From Mycetocola saprophilus (lineage in GTDB: Bacteria; Actinomycetota; Actinomycetes; Actinomycetales; Microbacteriaceae): DNA of 64,000 nucleotides. Positions 50,504-60,263 of this stretch are shown piece by piece. A model generated the notes under the pieces. That model searched no databases, was not told the origin of the DNA, and saw only the letters and a list, made by a program, of their open reading frames with translations. Numbering within the stretch: position 1 is the stretch's first letter; each line of letters starts with the position of its first letter. The DNA lies in NCBI RefSeq assembly GCF_000718085.1, contig NZ_JOEC01000002.1, forward strand, positions 868,001 through 932,000, in the 5' to 3' direction. The translations under genes and the position numbers were made by a program.

Positions 50504-53008
50504 ATGGCACTCCACAGACTGATTACGGCCTCCGCGCTGTCGACGGTCCTGATCGGCGGGCTTCTTCTCGCTCCGCAGACGGCCGCCGTCGCGGACGAGT
50601 CGGGTCCGCTCCTGCTGACGGTCCCGACCACCGCCGCAAACCAGGTCTCCGACCTCGACGTCGTCGAGGCAAACGACGCCGGGCTCGTGGTCCTCGCCGA
50701 TCCGGCAACCGAATCCCTGCTGGCCACCCGAGGCGTGCGGATCATCGGCTCCGCCCCGTACGCGACCTCGATCGGCCACTCCCAGACTCAGAACCCGCGG
50801 GCCCGTTCCTTCGCGGCCGCCGCCGCACCCACCTACCCGCTGCCCGGCCGCCTGGCCGGCACCGAGTATGAGACCTACTTCGGCGGTTACCGCACGGCGG
50901 CCGCCTACGATAAGTTCTCCACCGACATCGCCGCCAAATATCCCGAGCTCGTGCAGCGGGTCGATTTTGGCGAGTCCTGGGAGAAGAAGAACGGCAAGGG
51001 TGGCAGCAACCTCGTCGCGATTCGTATCACCGGCGACGTGAAGAACCAGCCCGCCCCGACCGACGGCCAGGAGGGGCGCCCGCGGTTCGTGCTGGTCGCC
51101 CAGGCTCACGCCCGCGAAATCATCACCAGCGAGCTGGCCTGGCGCTACGCCACCGAACTGCTCAACGGCTACGGTGTGGACCCGCAGGTGACCGCACTGC
51201 TGGACAGCACCGAGGTGTGGATCAACTTCCAGAACAACCCCGACAGCATCCGCCAGGTGGAAACCGCGCTGGGAACCTCCCCGGTCAACGCCGCCGGCGA
51301 CGCAACCCCGCCCAACAGCTCCAAGGCCTGGCAGCGCAAAAACGCCAACAACACCCTGTTCGCGCCGACCTCCACCAACTGGAGTAGCCAGCAGCACGGG
51401 ATCGACCTCAACCGGAACTGGGCCTTCAAGTGGGGTGGCGCCAGCACTAGCACCAACCCCAATGCGGTCACCTACCTGGGACCGTCCCCGGCCTCCGAGC
51501 CCGAAACCGCGCAGCTCGCCACGCTGCTGACCCAGCTGTTTGGCGAGTACCGCACCGAGAGCACCACCGCGGCACCGGACACCCGCAAGGGCAGCTACAT
51601 CAACCTGCACTCCTACTCGGACTACGTCATCTACCCGTATGCGTATGACAAGAACGACGCGGTCCCGAACCTGGAACCGATCAAGGCCAGCGCCTTCCGC
51701 CAGTCCTTCGCCAGCGGATTCCAGACCGGAAAGGCCGGCGAGATCCTCTACGACAACGCCGGGAACGACATCGACTGGATCTACTCGCAGCTGGGTGTGC
51801 CCGCCTACACCTACGAGATCGGTACCGCCGCTACCGGCGGATTCTTCCCCGCCTACACCCGCGTGGCCGACTTCTGGGCCAAGGTTTCCCCGGGCATCCA
51901 CTTCGTCGCCGAGGCCGCCTACGCCCCCTACACCGCAACCCTGGGTGGTGTGGTGACCGAGGTGTCGGCCGAGCGGGCCGACAACGGTTCGGTCCGGATC
52001 ACCGGCACCGCGAGCGACGACGTGTACGGAAAGGACCCGCGCTCGGCCGCGCGCCGACCGGCCGTGACCAACATCGTGGAGGCGGAAGCCGCCCTGGCGG
52101 TCGACCGCAACAGCATCGCCAAGACCGTACCCCTCGTCGTGGACGCTCCCGGTACCGAGGCCGGTTTCTCGGGAACCATCGCCGTGGACCGCACCAACTC
52201 GGACTTCAAGAAGCTGTTTGTGCGGGCGAAAAACGGCACGGGCCAGTGGGGTCCGTGGCGCGCCGCCGACGTGGAGACAATCGACGCCCCGGTATATCAG
52301 GGTCAGGACGCATACACGATCACCGCCGGTGTCGCGCAGAACATCCAGATTCCGGTTACCTCGGTGATCCCGGTGGAGTACGGGATCATCGGAAACTCGC
52401 TCCCCAAGGGCCTGAGCCTGGACGCGGAAACCGGCGTGATTAGTGGAACGGCCACCGAGGCCGGAACCTCCAGCCCGTTCTTCCACATCAATAACGGTGC
52501 GGGCAGCGTGGAGCGGGAAATCCCGTTCACCGTCGAGCCCGCCGCGCTGTCGACGTTTGAGCTGGGTCTGTCCGCCGCGGCCCCCAAGCAGGGCGACACG
52601 ATCACCATCACCGCGCTGGGAACCGACGAGTTTGGCAACCGGATTGCCGACTTCAGCGACCGCGTGGTGCTGACCTCGAGCGTGGCCAGCGACGTGATCG
52701 TGGGTAACACCGTGCGCTTCCAGCACGCCAGCCCGCACACTATCACCGCGACCTCCGAGGGCGTCTCTAGCTCGATCCTGGTGGAGGTCACGCCGGTGGC
52801 CGTGGACGGCGGAACCACGCCGCCCAGCACCGTGCCGGCGCCGGGTTCCTCTGCCCTGCCGGTGGACAACAAGGCCGGGGTAAAGACCCCCGGTGATGGG
52901 ATCGCCAACACGGGTGCCGAGATCGGTGGCCTCCTGGTGGCGCTGACCCTGCTCCTCGGTGCCGGAACCGCACTGGTTGTACGTCGCCGCCGCAGCAGCG
53001 AGGTCTAA
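50504..53008 (+). CDS. wall-anchored M14-family zinc carboxypeptidase
   Basis: An 834-residue secreted metallocarboxypeptidase. Signal peptide about 1-30. The M14 domain spans about 120-490: zinc ligands His202 and Glu205 in HAREIITSE and His369 in NLHSYSD, substrate residues Asn303-Arg304 in DLNRNW, catalytic Glu438 in YTYEIG. Ig-like domains follow (about 490-770), one with GLSLDAETGVISGTATEAG as in putative-Ig modules. The C terminus has a sorting-like motif IANTG at 800-804, a helix and VVRRRRSSEV. GAAAGGAAA precedes the ATG. It probably trims peptides at the cell surface. Confidence 0.92.
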   Translation: MALHRLITASALSTVLIGGLLLAPQTAAVADESGPLLLTVPTTAANQVSDLDVVEANDAGLVVLADPATESLLATRGVRIIGSAPYATSIGHSQTQNPRARSFAAAAAPTYPLPGRLAGTEYETYFGGYRTAAAYDKFSTDIAAKYPELVQRVDFGESWEKKNGKGGSNLVAIRITGDVKNQPAPTDGQEGRPRFVLVAQAHAREIITSELAWRYATELLNGYGVDPQVTALLDSTEVWINFQNNPDSIRQVETALGTSPVNAAGDATPPNSSKAWQRKNANNTLFAPTSTNWSSQQHGIDLNRNWAFKWGGASTSTNPNAVTYLGPSPASEPETAQLATLLTQLFGEYRTESTTAAPDTRKGSYINLHSYSDYVIYPYAYDKNDAVPNLEPIKASAFRQSFASGFQTGKAGEILYDNAGNDIDWIYSQLGVPAYTYEIGTAATGGFFPAYTRVADFWAKVSPGIHFVAEAAYAPYTATLGGVVTEVSAERADNGSVRITGTASDDVYGKDPRSAARRPAVTNIVEAEAALAVDRNSIAKTVPLVVDAPGTEAGFSGTIAVDRTNSDFKKLFVRAKNGTGQWGPWRAADVETIDAPVYQGQDAYTITAGVAQNIQIPVTSVIPVEYGIIGNSLPKGLSLDAETGVISGTATEAGTSSPFFHINNGAGSVEREIPFTVEPAALSTFELGLSAAAPKQGDTITITALGTDEFGNRIADFSDRVVLTSSVASDVIVGNTVRFQHASPHTITATSEGVSSSILVEVTPVAVDGGTTPPSTVPAPGSSALPVDNKAGVKTPGDGIANTGAEIGGLLVALTLLLGAGTALVVRRRRSSEV

Positions 53009-53022
53009 CTCGCCTTACCCAT

Positions 53023-53054
53023 CGCGCCCCGGCCGCTTCGGCGGTCGGGGCGCG
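53023..53054 (+). terminator. terminator of the carboxypeptidase gene
   Basis: 14-bp stem starting CGCGCCCCGGCCGC with a stable TTCG tetraloop. Confidence 0.85.
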
Positions 53055-53085
53055 GTTGTGTGTCTCACCGTGGCTGAAATGCAGA

Positions 53086-53119
53086 ATTCCCGCGCTGGTA
53101 AGGCCACCGGCGCGGGAAT
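53086..53119 (-). terminator. terminator of the metY operon
   Basis: ATTCCCGCGC / GCGCGGGAAT with inner GGT / ACC pairing, between the convergent carboxypeptidase gene and the CoA-binding protein gene. Confidence 0.75.
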
Positions 53120-53139
53120 CTGTGGGTGTTGCGGGGTAA

Positions 53140-53685
53140 TTAGCGGCGTCGACGGGCGTCGATCTGGCCGGTGTTGAAGCCCATCAGGTTGAGGCCGCCG
53201 TGGAAGCGGGCGTGTTCGATCTTCATGCAGCGATCCATCACGACCTCCAGCCCCTTACTCTCGGCGAGGGCTGCGGCCTCCTCGTTCCAGAGTCCGAGCT
53301 GGAACCACACGGTTTTTGCGCCCACGGCCGCAGCCTCCTCGACCACCTGGGGGAGGTCGGAGTTCTTACGGAACACGTCGACGATATCGGGCGCCTCGGG
53401 CAGCGAGGCCAGGTCCGGATACACCGGCTGGCCCAGCAACTCGGTGGCTCGCGGGTTCACGAAGTACACCCGGAAGTTCGAGGACTGCTGCAGGTAGGTG
53501 GCCACGAAGTAGCTGGACCGCGCGGTGTTGGGCGAGGCTCCCACGATCGCGACCGAGCGCGAACGGCGCAGGATGTTGTAGCGCTCGTGGGAGTCCGGAC
53601 CCACCCAGGTGCGGGTGGTGTCGGCGTGGGTCGGCGCGGCGGGCAGCGCGCAGGTCAGGCCGGCGCTGCTGGTCGTGGCGCTCAT
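53140..53685 (-). CDS. CoA-binding domain protein
   Basis: A 181-residue single-domain Rossmann protein of the CoA-binding family (YccU-like). SVAIVGASPNTARSSYFVATYLQ is the nucleotide loop; VYFVNPRATELLGQPVYPDLASLPEAPDIVDVFRK, then KTVWFQLGLWNEEAAA and the C-terminal VVMDRCMKIEHAR are family hallmarks. The role is unknown; the Cys in MDRCMK is conserved in homologues. Its ATG overlaps the stop of an 18-codon ORF, which overlaps the stop of metY, so the three are translationally chained. Confidence 0.9.
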   Translation of the reverse strand: MSATTSSAGLTCALPAAPTHADTTRTWVGPDSHERYNILRRSRSVAIVGASPNTARSSYFVATYLQQSSNFRVYFVNPRATELLGQPVYPDLASLPEAPDIVDVFRKNSDLPQVVEEAAAVGAKTVWFQLGLWNEEAAALAESKGLEVVMDRCMKIEHARFHGGLNLMGFNTGQIDARRRR

Positions 53686-53738
53686 TTGGAAGCTCCCGCG
53701 TTCAGGGCCGCGGTGTGGCTCGGTTCCATGTTGGTCAT
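53682..53738 (-). CDS. 18-codon ORF bridging metY and the CoA-binding gene
   Basis: Encodes MTNMEPSHTAALNAGASK. Its ATG overlaps the metY stop (ATGA) and its TGA overlaps the ATG of the CoA-binding gene (ATGA). The 17-nt stretch GCCCTGAACGCGGGAGC is an exact copy of the metY 3' end, so the ORF's LNAGA residues copy the metY C terminus (ALNAGAAK). It may be a translation-coupling relic of a duplication; a functional peptide is possible but unsupported. Confidence 0.55.
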   Translation of the reverse strand: MTNMEPSHTAALNAGASK

Positions 53739-55024
53739 TTTGCCGCTCCCGCGTTCAGGGCCCGGTCGAGGTCGGCGATGATGTCCTCGGGATCCTCGAT
53801 GCCCACGCTCAGTCGCACCAGGCCCGGCAGCACGCCGGCGTCCAGCAGCTGCTGCTCGGTGAGCTGGGCATGGGTCGTGGATGCCGGGTGGATGATCAGC
53901 GTTTTGGCATCACCCACATTGGCCAGGTGGCTGGCCAGCTCGACGTTCTCGATCAGGGCCTTGCCCGCCTCGCGTCCGCCGCGCAGCACAAATCCGAAGA
54001 CCGAACCGGGGCCAGATGGGAAGTACTTGGCCGCACGCTCGTGGTGCGGGTGATCGGGCAGTCCCGCCCAGTTCACGGCCTCGACCCGGGGATCGGCGGC
54101 CAGCCATTCGGCGACGATCCGGGCATTGTCCACATGGGCGCGCATCCGCAGTGGCAGGGTCTCCACGCCCTGGGCGAGCAGGAAGGCCGAGTGCGCGGGC
54201 AGTGCCGGTCCGATGTCGCGCAGCTGCTCGGCACGCAGCCGGGTCAGGAACGCATACTCGCCGAAGTTCCCCGACCACTCCAGCCCGCCATAGCTCGGGA
54301 CCGGCTCGGTGAACCGCGGGAAACGGCCCGAGGTCCAGTCAAACTTGCCGGATTCCACCACGACACCACCGAGGGTGGTTCCGTGGCCGCCGATGAACTT
54401 GGTGGCCGAGTGGGTGACGATATCCGCACCCCAGTCGATCGGGCGAATCAGCGCCGGAGTCGAGAGGGTCGAGTCGATTACCAGCGGCACGCCGTGCGCC
54501 CGGGCAACCTCGGCGAGGCCCTCGATGTCGGCGATCTCGCCCGAGGGGTTGGCGATGGTCTCGGCAAAAATCAGCTTGGTTTTATCGGTGATCGCGGCGG
54601 CATAGGCGGCCGGATCCGAGGAGTTTACAAACGTGGTTTCGATGCCGAAGCGGCGCAGGGTCACATCGAGCTGGGTGACCGAGCCGCCGTAGAGGCTGGC
54701 CGAGGCGACGATGTGATCGCCCGCCTCGGTAAGACTCGCGAAGGTCAGGTACTGGGCGGCCAGGCCACTCGCGGTGGCGACGGCACCGAGGCCGCCCTCG
54801 AGGTTTGCGATCCGCTCCTCGAAGCTGGAGACCGTGGGGTTGGCCAGGCGCGAGTAGATCGTGCCGTATTTCTGCAGCGCGAACCGGCTCGCGGCGTCCT
54901 CGGCGCTGTCAAACACAAACGCGGTGGACTGATAGATGGGAAGGGCGCGGGCACCGGTAGCCGCGTCGGGGATATTGCCCGCGTGAATCGCGCGCGTGCG
55001 GAAGCCGTACTCTCGATCTGCCAT
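53735..55024 (-). CDS. metY: O-acetylhomoserine sulfhydrylase
   Basis: A 429-residue PLP enzyme that makes homocysteine from O-acetylhomoserine and sulfide for methionine synthesis. PLP lysine Lys209 in HSATKFIGGHG, Asp184 in VIDST, phosphate-binding SGLAAQY and LYGGSVTQL; the N-terminal TRAIHAGNIPDAATGARALPIYQSTAFVF is typical of MetY. TAGCCT lies exactly 6 nt before the ATG (leaderless). An inverted repeat CGTCACA / TGTGACG sits 25 bp upstream and may be the operator. The last gene products of the unit are the 18-codon ORF and the CoA-binding protein. Confidence 0.95.
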   Translation of the reverse strand: MADREYGFRTRAIHAGNIPDAATGARALPIYQSTAFVFDSAEDAASRFALQKYGTIYSRLANPTVSSFEERIANLEGGLGAVATASGLAAQYLTFASLTEAGDHIVASASLYGGSVTQLDVTLRRFGIETTFVNSSDPAAYAAAITDKTKLIFAETIANPSGEIADIEGLAEVARAHGVPLVIDSTLSTPALIRPIDWGADIVTHSATKFIGGHGTTLGGVVVESGKFDWTSGRFPRFTEPVPSYGGLEWSGNFGEYAFLTRLRAEQLRDIGPALPAHSAFLLAQGVETLPLRMRAHVDNARIVAEWLAADPRVEAVNWAGLPDHPHHERAAKYFPSGPGSVFGFVLRGGREAGKALIENVELASHLANVGDAKTLIIHPASTTHAQLTEQQLLDAGVLPGLVRLSVGIEDPEDIIADLDRALNAGAAK

Positions 55025-55048
55025 GATGACAGGCTAGTGGGCGTGGTG

Positions 55049-55070
55049 CGTCACACCCGATCATGTGACG
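55049..55070. promoter_or_regulatory. operator candidate upstream of metY
   Basis: CGTCACA (55049-55055) and TGTGACG (55064-55070), an inverted repeat with 8-bp spacer located at the expected -35 region of the metY promoter. Confidence 0.5.
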
Positions 55071-55110
55071 TCATAGACCGAAACATAACAGTGTGAGACA
55101 ATACTTCTGA

Positions 55111-55163
55111 GCCCGATGATCGGGCCCCGGACGAGGGCGCAGTACCCGGAACGCGACAAGACT
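55111..55163 (+). ncRNA. guanidine-III riboswitch (ykkC-III)
   Basis: Conserved blocks in order: CCGGACGAGG (55127-55136), GCGC, GTACCCGG (55142-55149) and CGACAAGACTG (55153-55163). These match the known actinobacterial guanidine-III aptamer, with CCGG / CCGG and CAGT / ACTG pairings preserved. An upstream hairpin GCCCGA-TGA-TCGGGC is at 55111-55125. It precedes an SMR exporter and should turn on expression when guanidinium is bound. Confidence 0.85.
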
Positions 55164-55186
55164 GACCATGAAGGTTGGTGTTTGTC

Positions 55187-55510
55187 ATGGCATGGATCGT
55201 GCTGATTATCTCCGGTGTTCTCGAGGCCGTCTGGGCCACCGCGCTGGGCCGCTCCGAGGGATTCTCCAAGCTCTGGCCCACGGTGGTTTTCGGGGTCGGA
55301 CTGCTGCTCAGCATGGGTGGTTTGGCGTACGCAATGCGCGAAATCCCCACCGGAACCGCCTATGCGATCTGGGTGGGGATCGGGGCTAGCCTCACGGTGT
55401 TGTACGCGATGATCTTCGGTGGCGAGCCCGCCTCGATCATTAAAATCCTGCTCATCCTGGGAATCGTCGGCTGCGTCATCGGCCTCAAGATGGTGGACGC
55501 CGCGCACTAG
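55187..55510 (+). CDS. SMR-family guanidinium exporter (SugE/Gdx-type)
   Basis: A 107-residue small multidrug resistance protein with four helices. MAWIVLIISGVLEAVWATALGRSEGF contains the essential Glu13; GTAYAIWVGIGASLTVLYAMIFGGEP is the SugE/Gdx subfamily signature. With the guanidine-III riboswitch directly upstream, guanidinium/proton antiport is the best-supported role. The ATG at 55187 gives the family-typical N terminus. GAAGG is 12-16 nt upstream, so a TTG or GTG start at 55175-55178 cannot be excluded. Confidence 0.92.
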   Translation: MAWIVLIISGVLEAVWATALGRSEGFSKLWPTVVFGVGLLLSMGGLAYAMREIPTGTAYAIWVGIGASLTVLYAMIFGGEPASIIKILLILGIVGCVIGLKMVDAAH

Positions 55511-55601
55511 AAACCGGGCGTTTGGCAGGGCCAAAAACCTGGGAATTTCATTAGCTTGTGCGAACGGCGCAAATCTGAATGTGGATCGAGGCTCCGGACG
55601 C

Positions 55602-55607
55602 TACACT
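55602..55607 (+). promoter_or_regulatory. -10 hexamer of leaderless small membrane protein gene
   Basis: TACACT, 6 nt before the ATG at 55614. Confidence 0.6.
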
Positions 55608-55613
55608 GGCCCA

Positions 55614-55832
55614 ATGGCTACCTCAGAAACCCGTGCTCGAGCCGAACGTCGCCTCGGGATTACGCTTTTGATCGTGTCCGCGCTGGTTGCCGGATTCGCT
55701 GTGTATACCTTTGTCAGCGCGAGCGTCTGGTACGCCTATGCGGCCGGCGCGCTGTTCTCGATCCTGGCGCTGGTTCTGGTGCTGCGCGGGGTCGAGCAGG
55801 TTCGCGATGGGATCGATTCGGCCCACCCCTAA
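55614..55832 (+). CDS. small two-helix membrane protein
   Basis: A 72-residue protein: charged N terminus TSETRARAERR, then two hydrophobic segments (LGITLLIVSALVAGFAVYTFVS and WYAYAAGALFSILALVLVLRGV) and an acidic tail. I do not recognise a family. It has no ribosome site, but TACACT lies 6 nt before the ATG, consistent with a leaderless transcript. It ends before a strong bidirectional terminator. Function unknown. Confidence 0.7.
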   Translation: MATSETRARAERRLGITLLIVSALVAGFAVYTFVSASVWYAYAAGALFSILALVLVLRGVEQVRDGIDSAHP

Positions 55833-55848
55833 ACGTCCCACAGTATAA

Positions 55849-55879
55849 AAAGTCCCGCAGGCGGTGCCTGCGGGACTTT
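55849..55879. terminator. bidirectional terminator
   Basis: Perfect 14-bp stem AAAGTCCCGCAGGC / GCCTGCGGGACTTT, loop GGT, between convergent genes. Confidence 0.9.
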
Positions 55880-55887
55880 ATTGTGCC

Positions 55888-57666
55888 CTAGACCCAGCTG
55901 GGCAGCCAGGCGTGCATCTGCCAGAACCAGTAGGGGACGTTCATCGCGGTCCACAGCGGGTACCAGAAGATCGACAGTGCGGTCGCGAAGAAGAGGAAGA
56001 TGCCCACGGTCGCCAGGCCCGAGGTGCGTCGGGGGCGTGGATCCTCCCGTTTGCCGATGATCAGGCCGATCACAAAGACCAGGCCGAGGATCAGGTACGG
56101 CTCAAACGCGATCGTATAGAACTGGAACACCGTGCGCTCGGTGTAGGCGAGCCAGGGCAGATAGCCGGCGACCATCCCCATCAGGATCAGGCCCACCTGC
56201 CACTCCTGGTGGCGGGTCAGCCGGTACACGAGGTAGAGGGTCGCCAGCACGGCGGCCCACCAGATCAGCGGGTTGGCGATCGAGGTGATGGCCTCCGAGC
56301 ACAGGTTGGCACCGCAGGATCCGGCCTTCGGGGTCACATACCACATGCTCGTGGGGCGGATCATGGCGAGCCAGGTGAGCGGGTTGGCCTGATAGGCGTG
56401 CGGGGTCGAGAGGCCCACGTGGAACGCATACATCTGCTCGTGATAGTGGACCAGGGACTGGATCGCCTTGGGCACCCAGGCGAACGTGCCCTGCCAGGCG
56501 TTGGCGGGGTCGGCCGCCCACTGGCGGTAATAACCGCCCGAGGTACTCAGCCAGCCCGACCAGCTCGCGATGTAGACCACCACGGCGACCGGGACGTAGA
56601 GCAGGAAGGTGGCGGGGGCCTGGAGCAGCGAACCCAGGGCGAATTCGCCGAGGCCGCGGCGACGGCGGGCCAGCAGGTCCACCACAACCAGGTAGATGCC
56701 GAAGGCGGCGAGGAAGTAGAGTCCCGACCACTTGACCGAGGTGGTCGCGCCAAATGCCAGACCCACGGCCAGGACCCACGGCCGATTCCAGATGACCGGT
56801 CCGGCCACCTTTTTGAGTGGGGCGTCGGGGTGTGCGGCAATCCAGTCGTCGAGTTTTTGTTCCAGCCATGCTCGATCCTTGAGGATGAACCAGAATCCGA
56901 GCAGGGCGAAGACCATGACCGAGTTATCGAGGATCGCGACCCGGCTCATCACGATCGCGTGTCCGTCGATCGCAAACAGGAATCCGGCGATGACCGCGAG
57001 GGTGCGCGACTTGGTCAGGCTGCGGGCTACCAGCATGACCAGGCCCACGCCGATGATGCCCATCAGCGCGGTGGTGATGCGCCAGCCGAACGCGTTATCG
57101 GCACCAAAGATAGCCATGCCGACCCCGATGATCCACTTGCCCAGCGGCGGGTGGACGATATAGGAGGGGTCCTTGAGGTAGATGTTGACGTCGCCGGCGT
57201 TGAAGCGCTCGTTGACGCCGTCGGGCCACTTGGACTCGTAGCCGTTGCCCCACAGCGAGTAGGCGTCCTTCACATAGAAGGTCTCGTCGAATACCAGCGC
57301 GTGCGGGTAGCCGAGGTTCCAGAGGCGCACCCCCGCGGCCAGCAGCAGGATCAGGACCGGGATCAGCCAGTTCAGCAGGCGGGCCCGCTCGGGGGTTCGG
57401 ACGATCTTCAGCCACAGGTCATCGATCCGCGAGCCGGTGGGTACCGCCGCGTGGGCGGGCGGATGTTCGTCCTCGCGCGTGGCAACCGCGACCGGGCCGG
57501 TGGATGACTCCGTCGGGCGCGGGTAGGCGGGAGAGGGGTCAGCCGCGGCCGACGCGACCGGACCGGTGTGGTGTGCGCCGTGCGCGACCGGGCCGGTGGA
57601 GGGGGTGGGCGGCTCGGCGGCGGAGGGGGTGTTCTCCGAGGCGGAACCGTTTTCACTGCTGGACAC
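55888..57666 (-). CDS. pmt: protein O-mannosyltransferase
   Basis: A 592-residue GT-C membrane enzyme that moves mannose from polyprenyl-phosphate-mannose to Ser/Thr of secreted proteins at the outer face. Catalytic Asp127-Glu128 in LVFDETFYVKDAY, DPSYIVHPPLGKWIIG, about 11 helices, and the C-terminal YWFWQMHAWLPSWV. Residues 1-75 are low complexity with three TGPVA repeats. I chose the GTG at 57666 because TACCAT lies exactly 6 nt upstream (leaderless). It is divergent from rsmI, as in other actinobacteria. Its likely substrates include the Ser/Thr-rich secreted proteins encoded in this window. Confidence 0.93.
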   Translation of the reverse strand: MSSSENGSASENTPSAAEPPTPSTGPVAHGAHHTGPVASAAADPSPAYPRPTESSTGPVAVATREDEHPPAHAAVPTGSRIDDLWLKIVRTPERARLLNWLIPVLILLLAAGVRLWNLGYPHALVFDETFYVKDAYSLWGNGYESKWPDGVNERFNAGDVNIYLKDPSYIVHPPLGKWIIGVGMAIFGADNAFGWRITTALMGIIGVGLVMLVARSLTKSRTLAVIAGFLFAIDGHAIVMSRVAILDNSVMVFALLGFWFILKDRAWLEQKLDDWIAAHPDAPLKKVAGPVIWNRPWVLAVGLAFGATTSVKWSGLYFLAAFGIYLVVVDLLARRRRGLGEFALGSLLQAPATFLLYVPVAVVVYIASWSGWLSTSGGYYRQWAADPANAWQGTFAWVPKAIQSLVHYHEQMYAFHVGLSTPHAYQANPLTWLAMIRPTSMWYVTPKAGSCGANLCSEAITSIANPLIWWAAVLATLYLVYRLTRHQEWQVGLILMGMVAGYLPWLAYTERTVFQFYTIAFEPYLILGLVFVIGLIIGKREDPRPRRTSGLATVGIFLFFATALSIFWYPLWTAMNVPYWFWQMHAWLPSWV

Positions 57667-57757
57667 CCTGTAATGGTAGTCAGTGAAGGTGCGATTTCTC
57701 ACGCGTTTTGGTGATTGTTGTGTGTGGGGTGCCGGATTGACCTGTCAGACTGGACCC

Positions 57758-58570
57758 ATGATCATCCTCGGTGCCACCCCCATTGGAAACCTCTCGGACG
57801 CCACCACTCGTCTGGTGGAAACCCTGGAACGGGTCAGCGTGGTTGCGGCCGAGGACACCCGCACCACGGTTAAGCTGCTGCGCGGGCTGGGGATCGAGAA
57901 CCGCCCCGAGCTGCTGGCCCTGCACGATCACAACGAGCGGGTGCGCGCGGCGGACCTGGTGAATCGTGCCCGGGATGAGGACATCCTGGTGCTCAGCGAC
58001 GCGGGGATGCCCACGGTCTCGGACCCCGGATTCCACCTGGTCGAGGCCGCCGCGGCCGCCGATGTGCGGGTCACCATTCTGCCCGGCCCGAGCGCCGTGC
58101 TCTCGGCGCTCGCCGTATCGGGCCTGCCCACCGACCGTTTCTGCTTCGAGGGGTTCCTACCGCGCAAGTCGGGGGAGCGTCGCGCAACCTTCACCGAGCT
58201 GGCCGACGAACGCCGCACGATGGTCTTCTTTGACTCGCCCAACCGCCTGGCCGCGAGCCTGGCCGATATGGCCGAGGTGTTTGGTGTCGAGCGCCGCGTG
58301 GTGGTGTGCCGCGAGCTGACCAAGCTCTATGAGGAGGTCAAGCGTGGATCGGCCGCCGAGCTGGCCGAGTGGGCCGCCGAGGGCGTGCGCGGGGAGATCT
58401 GCATCGTGGTGGCCGGGGCTCCGGCCCGCGAGTTCAGCCTCGAGGATGCCATCGCCCGGGTCCGTTCACTGGTCGAATCCGGCGTGCGCACCAAGGACGC
58501 GGCGACCCAGGTGGCCGCCGAAACCGGCCTCGGCAAGCGCGACCTCTACGAGGGTGCCCTCGCCCGCTAA
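57758..58570 (+). CDS. rsmI: 16S rRNA 2'-O-ribose C1402 methyltransferase
   Basis: A 270-residue tetrapyrrole-methylase-fold enzyme that uses SAM to methylate C1402 in the ribosomal P site. ILGATPIGNLSDATTRLVETLE, AEDTRTTVKLL, LVLSDAGMPTVSDPGFHLV and LPGPSAVLSALAVSGLPTDRFCFEGFLPRKSGER are canonical. CAGACT lies 6 nt before the ATG, so it appears leaderless and divergent from pmt. Confidence 0.96.
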   Translation: MIILGATPIGNLSDATTRLVETLERVSVVAAEDTRTTVKLLRGLGIENRPELLALHDHNERVRAADLVNRARDEDILVLSDAGMPTVSDPGFHLVEAAAAADVRVTILPGPSAVLSALAVSGLPTDRFCFEGFLPRKSGERRATFTELADERRTMVFFDSPNRLAASLADMAEVFGVERRVVVCRELTKLYEEVKRGSAAELAEWAAEGVRGEICIVVAGAPAREFSLEDAIARVRSLVESGVRTKDAATQVAAETGLGKRDLYEGALAR

Positions 58571-58625
58571 ACCACATCCCACGCCGCCCGGCGTAACGAT
58601 GTCCGCGGCCGGGTGATTTTCACCA

Positions 58626-58631
58626 TACAAT
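58626..58631 (+). promoter_or_regulatory. -10 hexamer of leaderless metG
   Basis: TACAAT, 7 nt before the metG ATG at 58639. Confidence 0.6.
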
Positions 58632-58638
58632 TGAGCGC

Positions 58639-60222
<1,584 letters not shown>

Positions 60223-60263
60223 TGGGGATGCCGGAATCGGCGAAAGCGGGTAGCGTCGAGGAT

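Noticed and set aside
55864..57507. Long plus-strand frame opposite the O-mannosyltransferase gene
   Set aside because: Antisense shadow; Asp/Arg/Gly-rich and runs through the terminator at 55849-55879.
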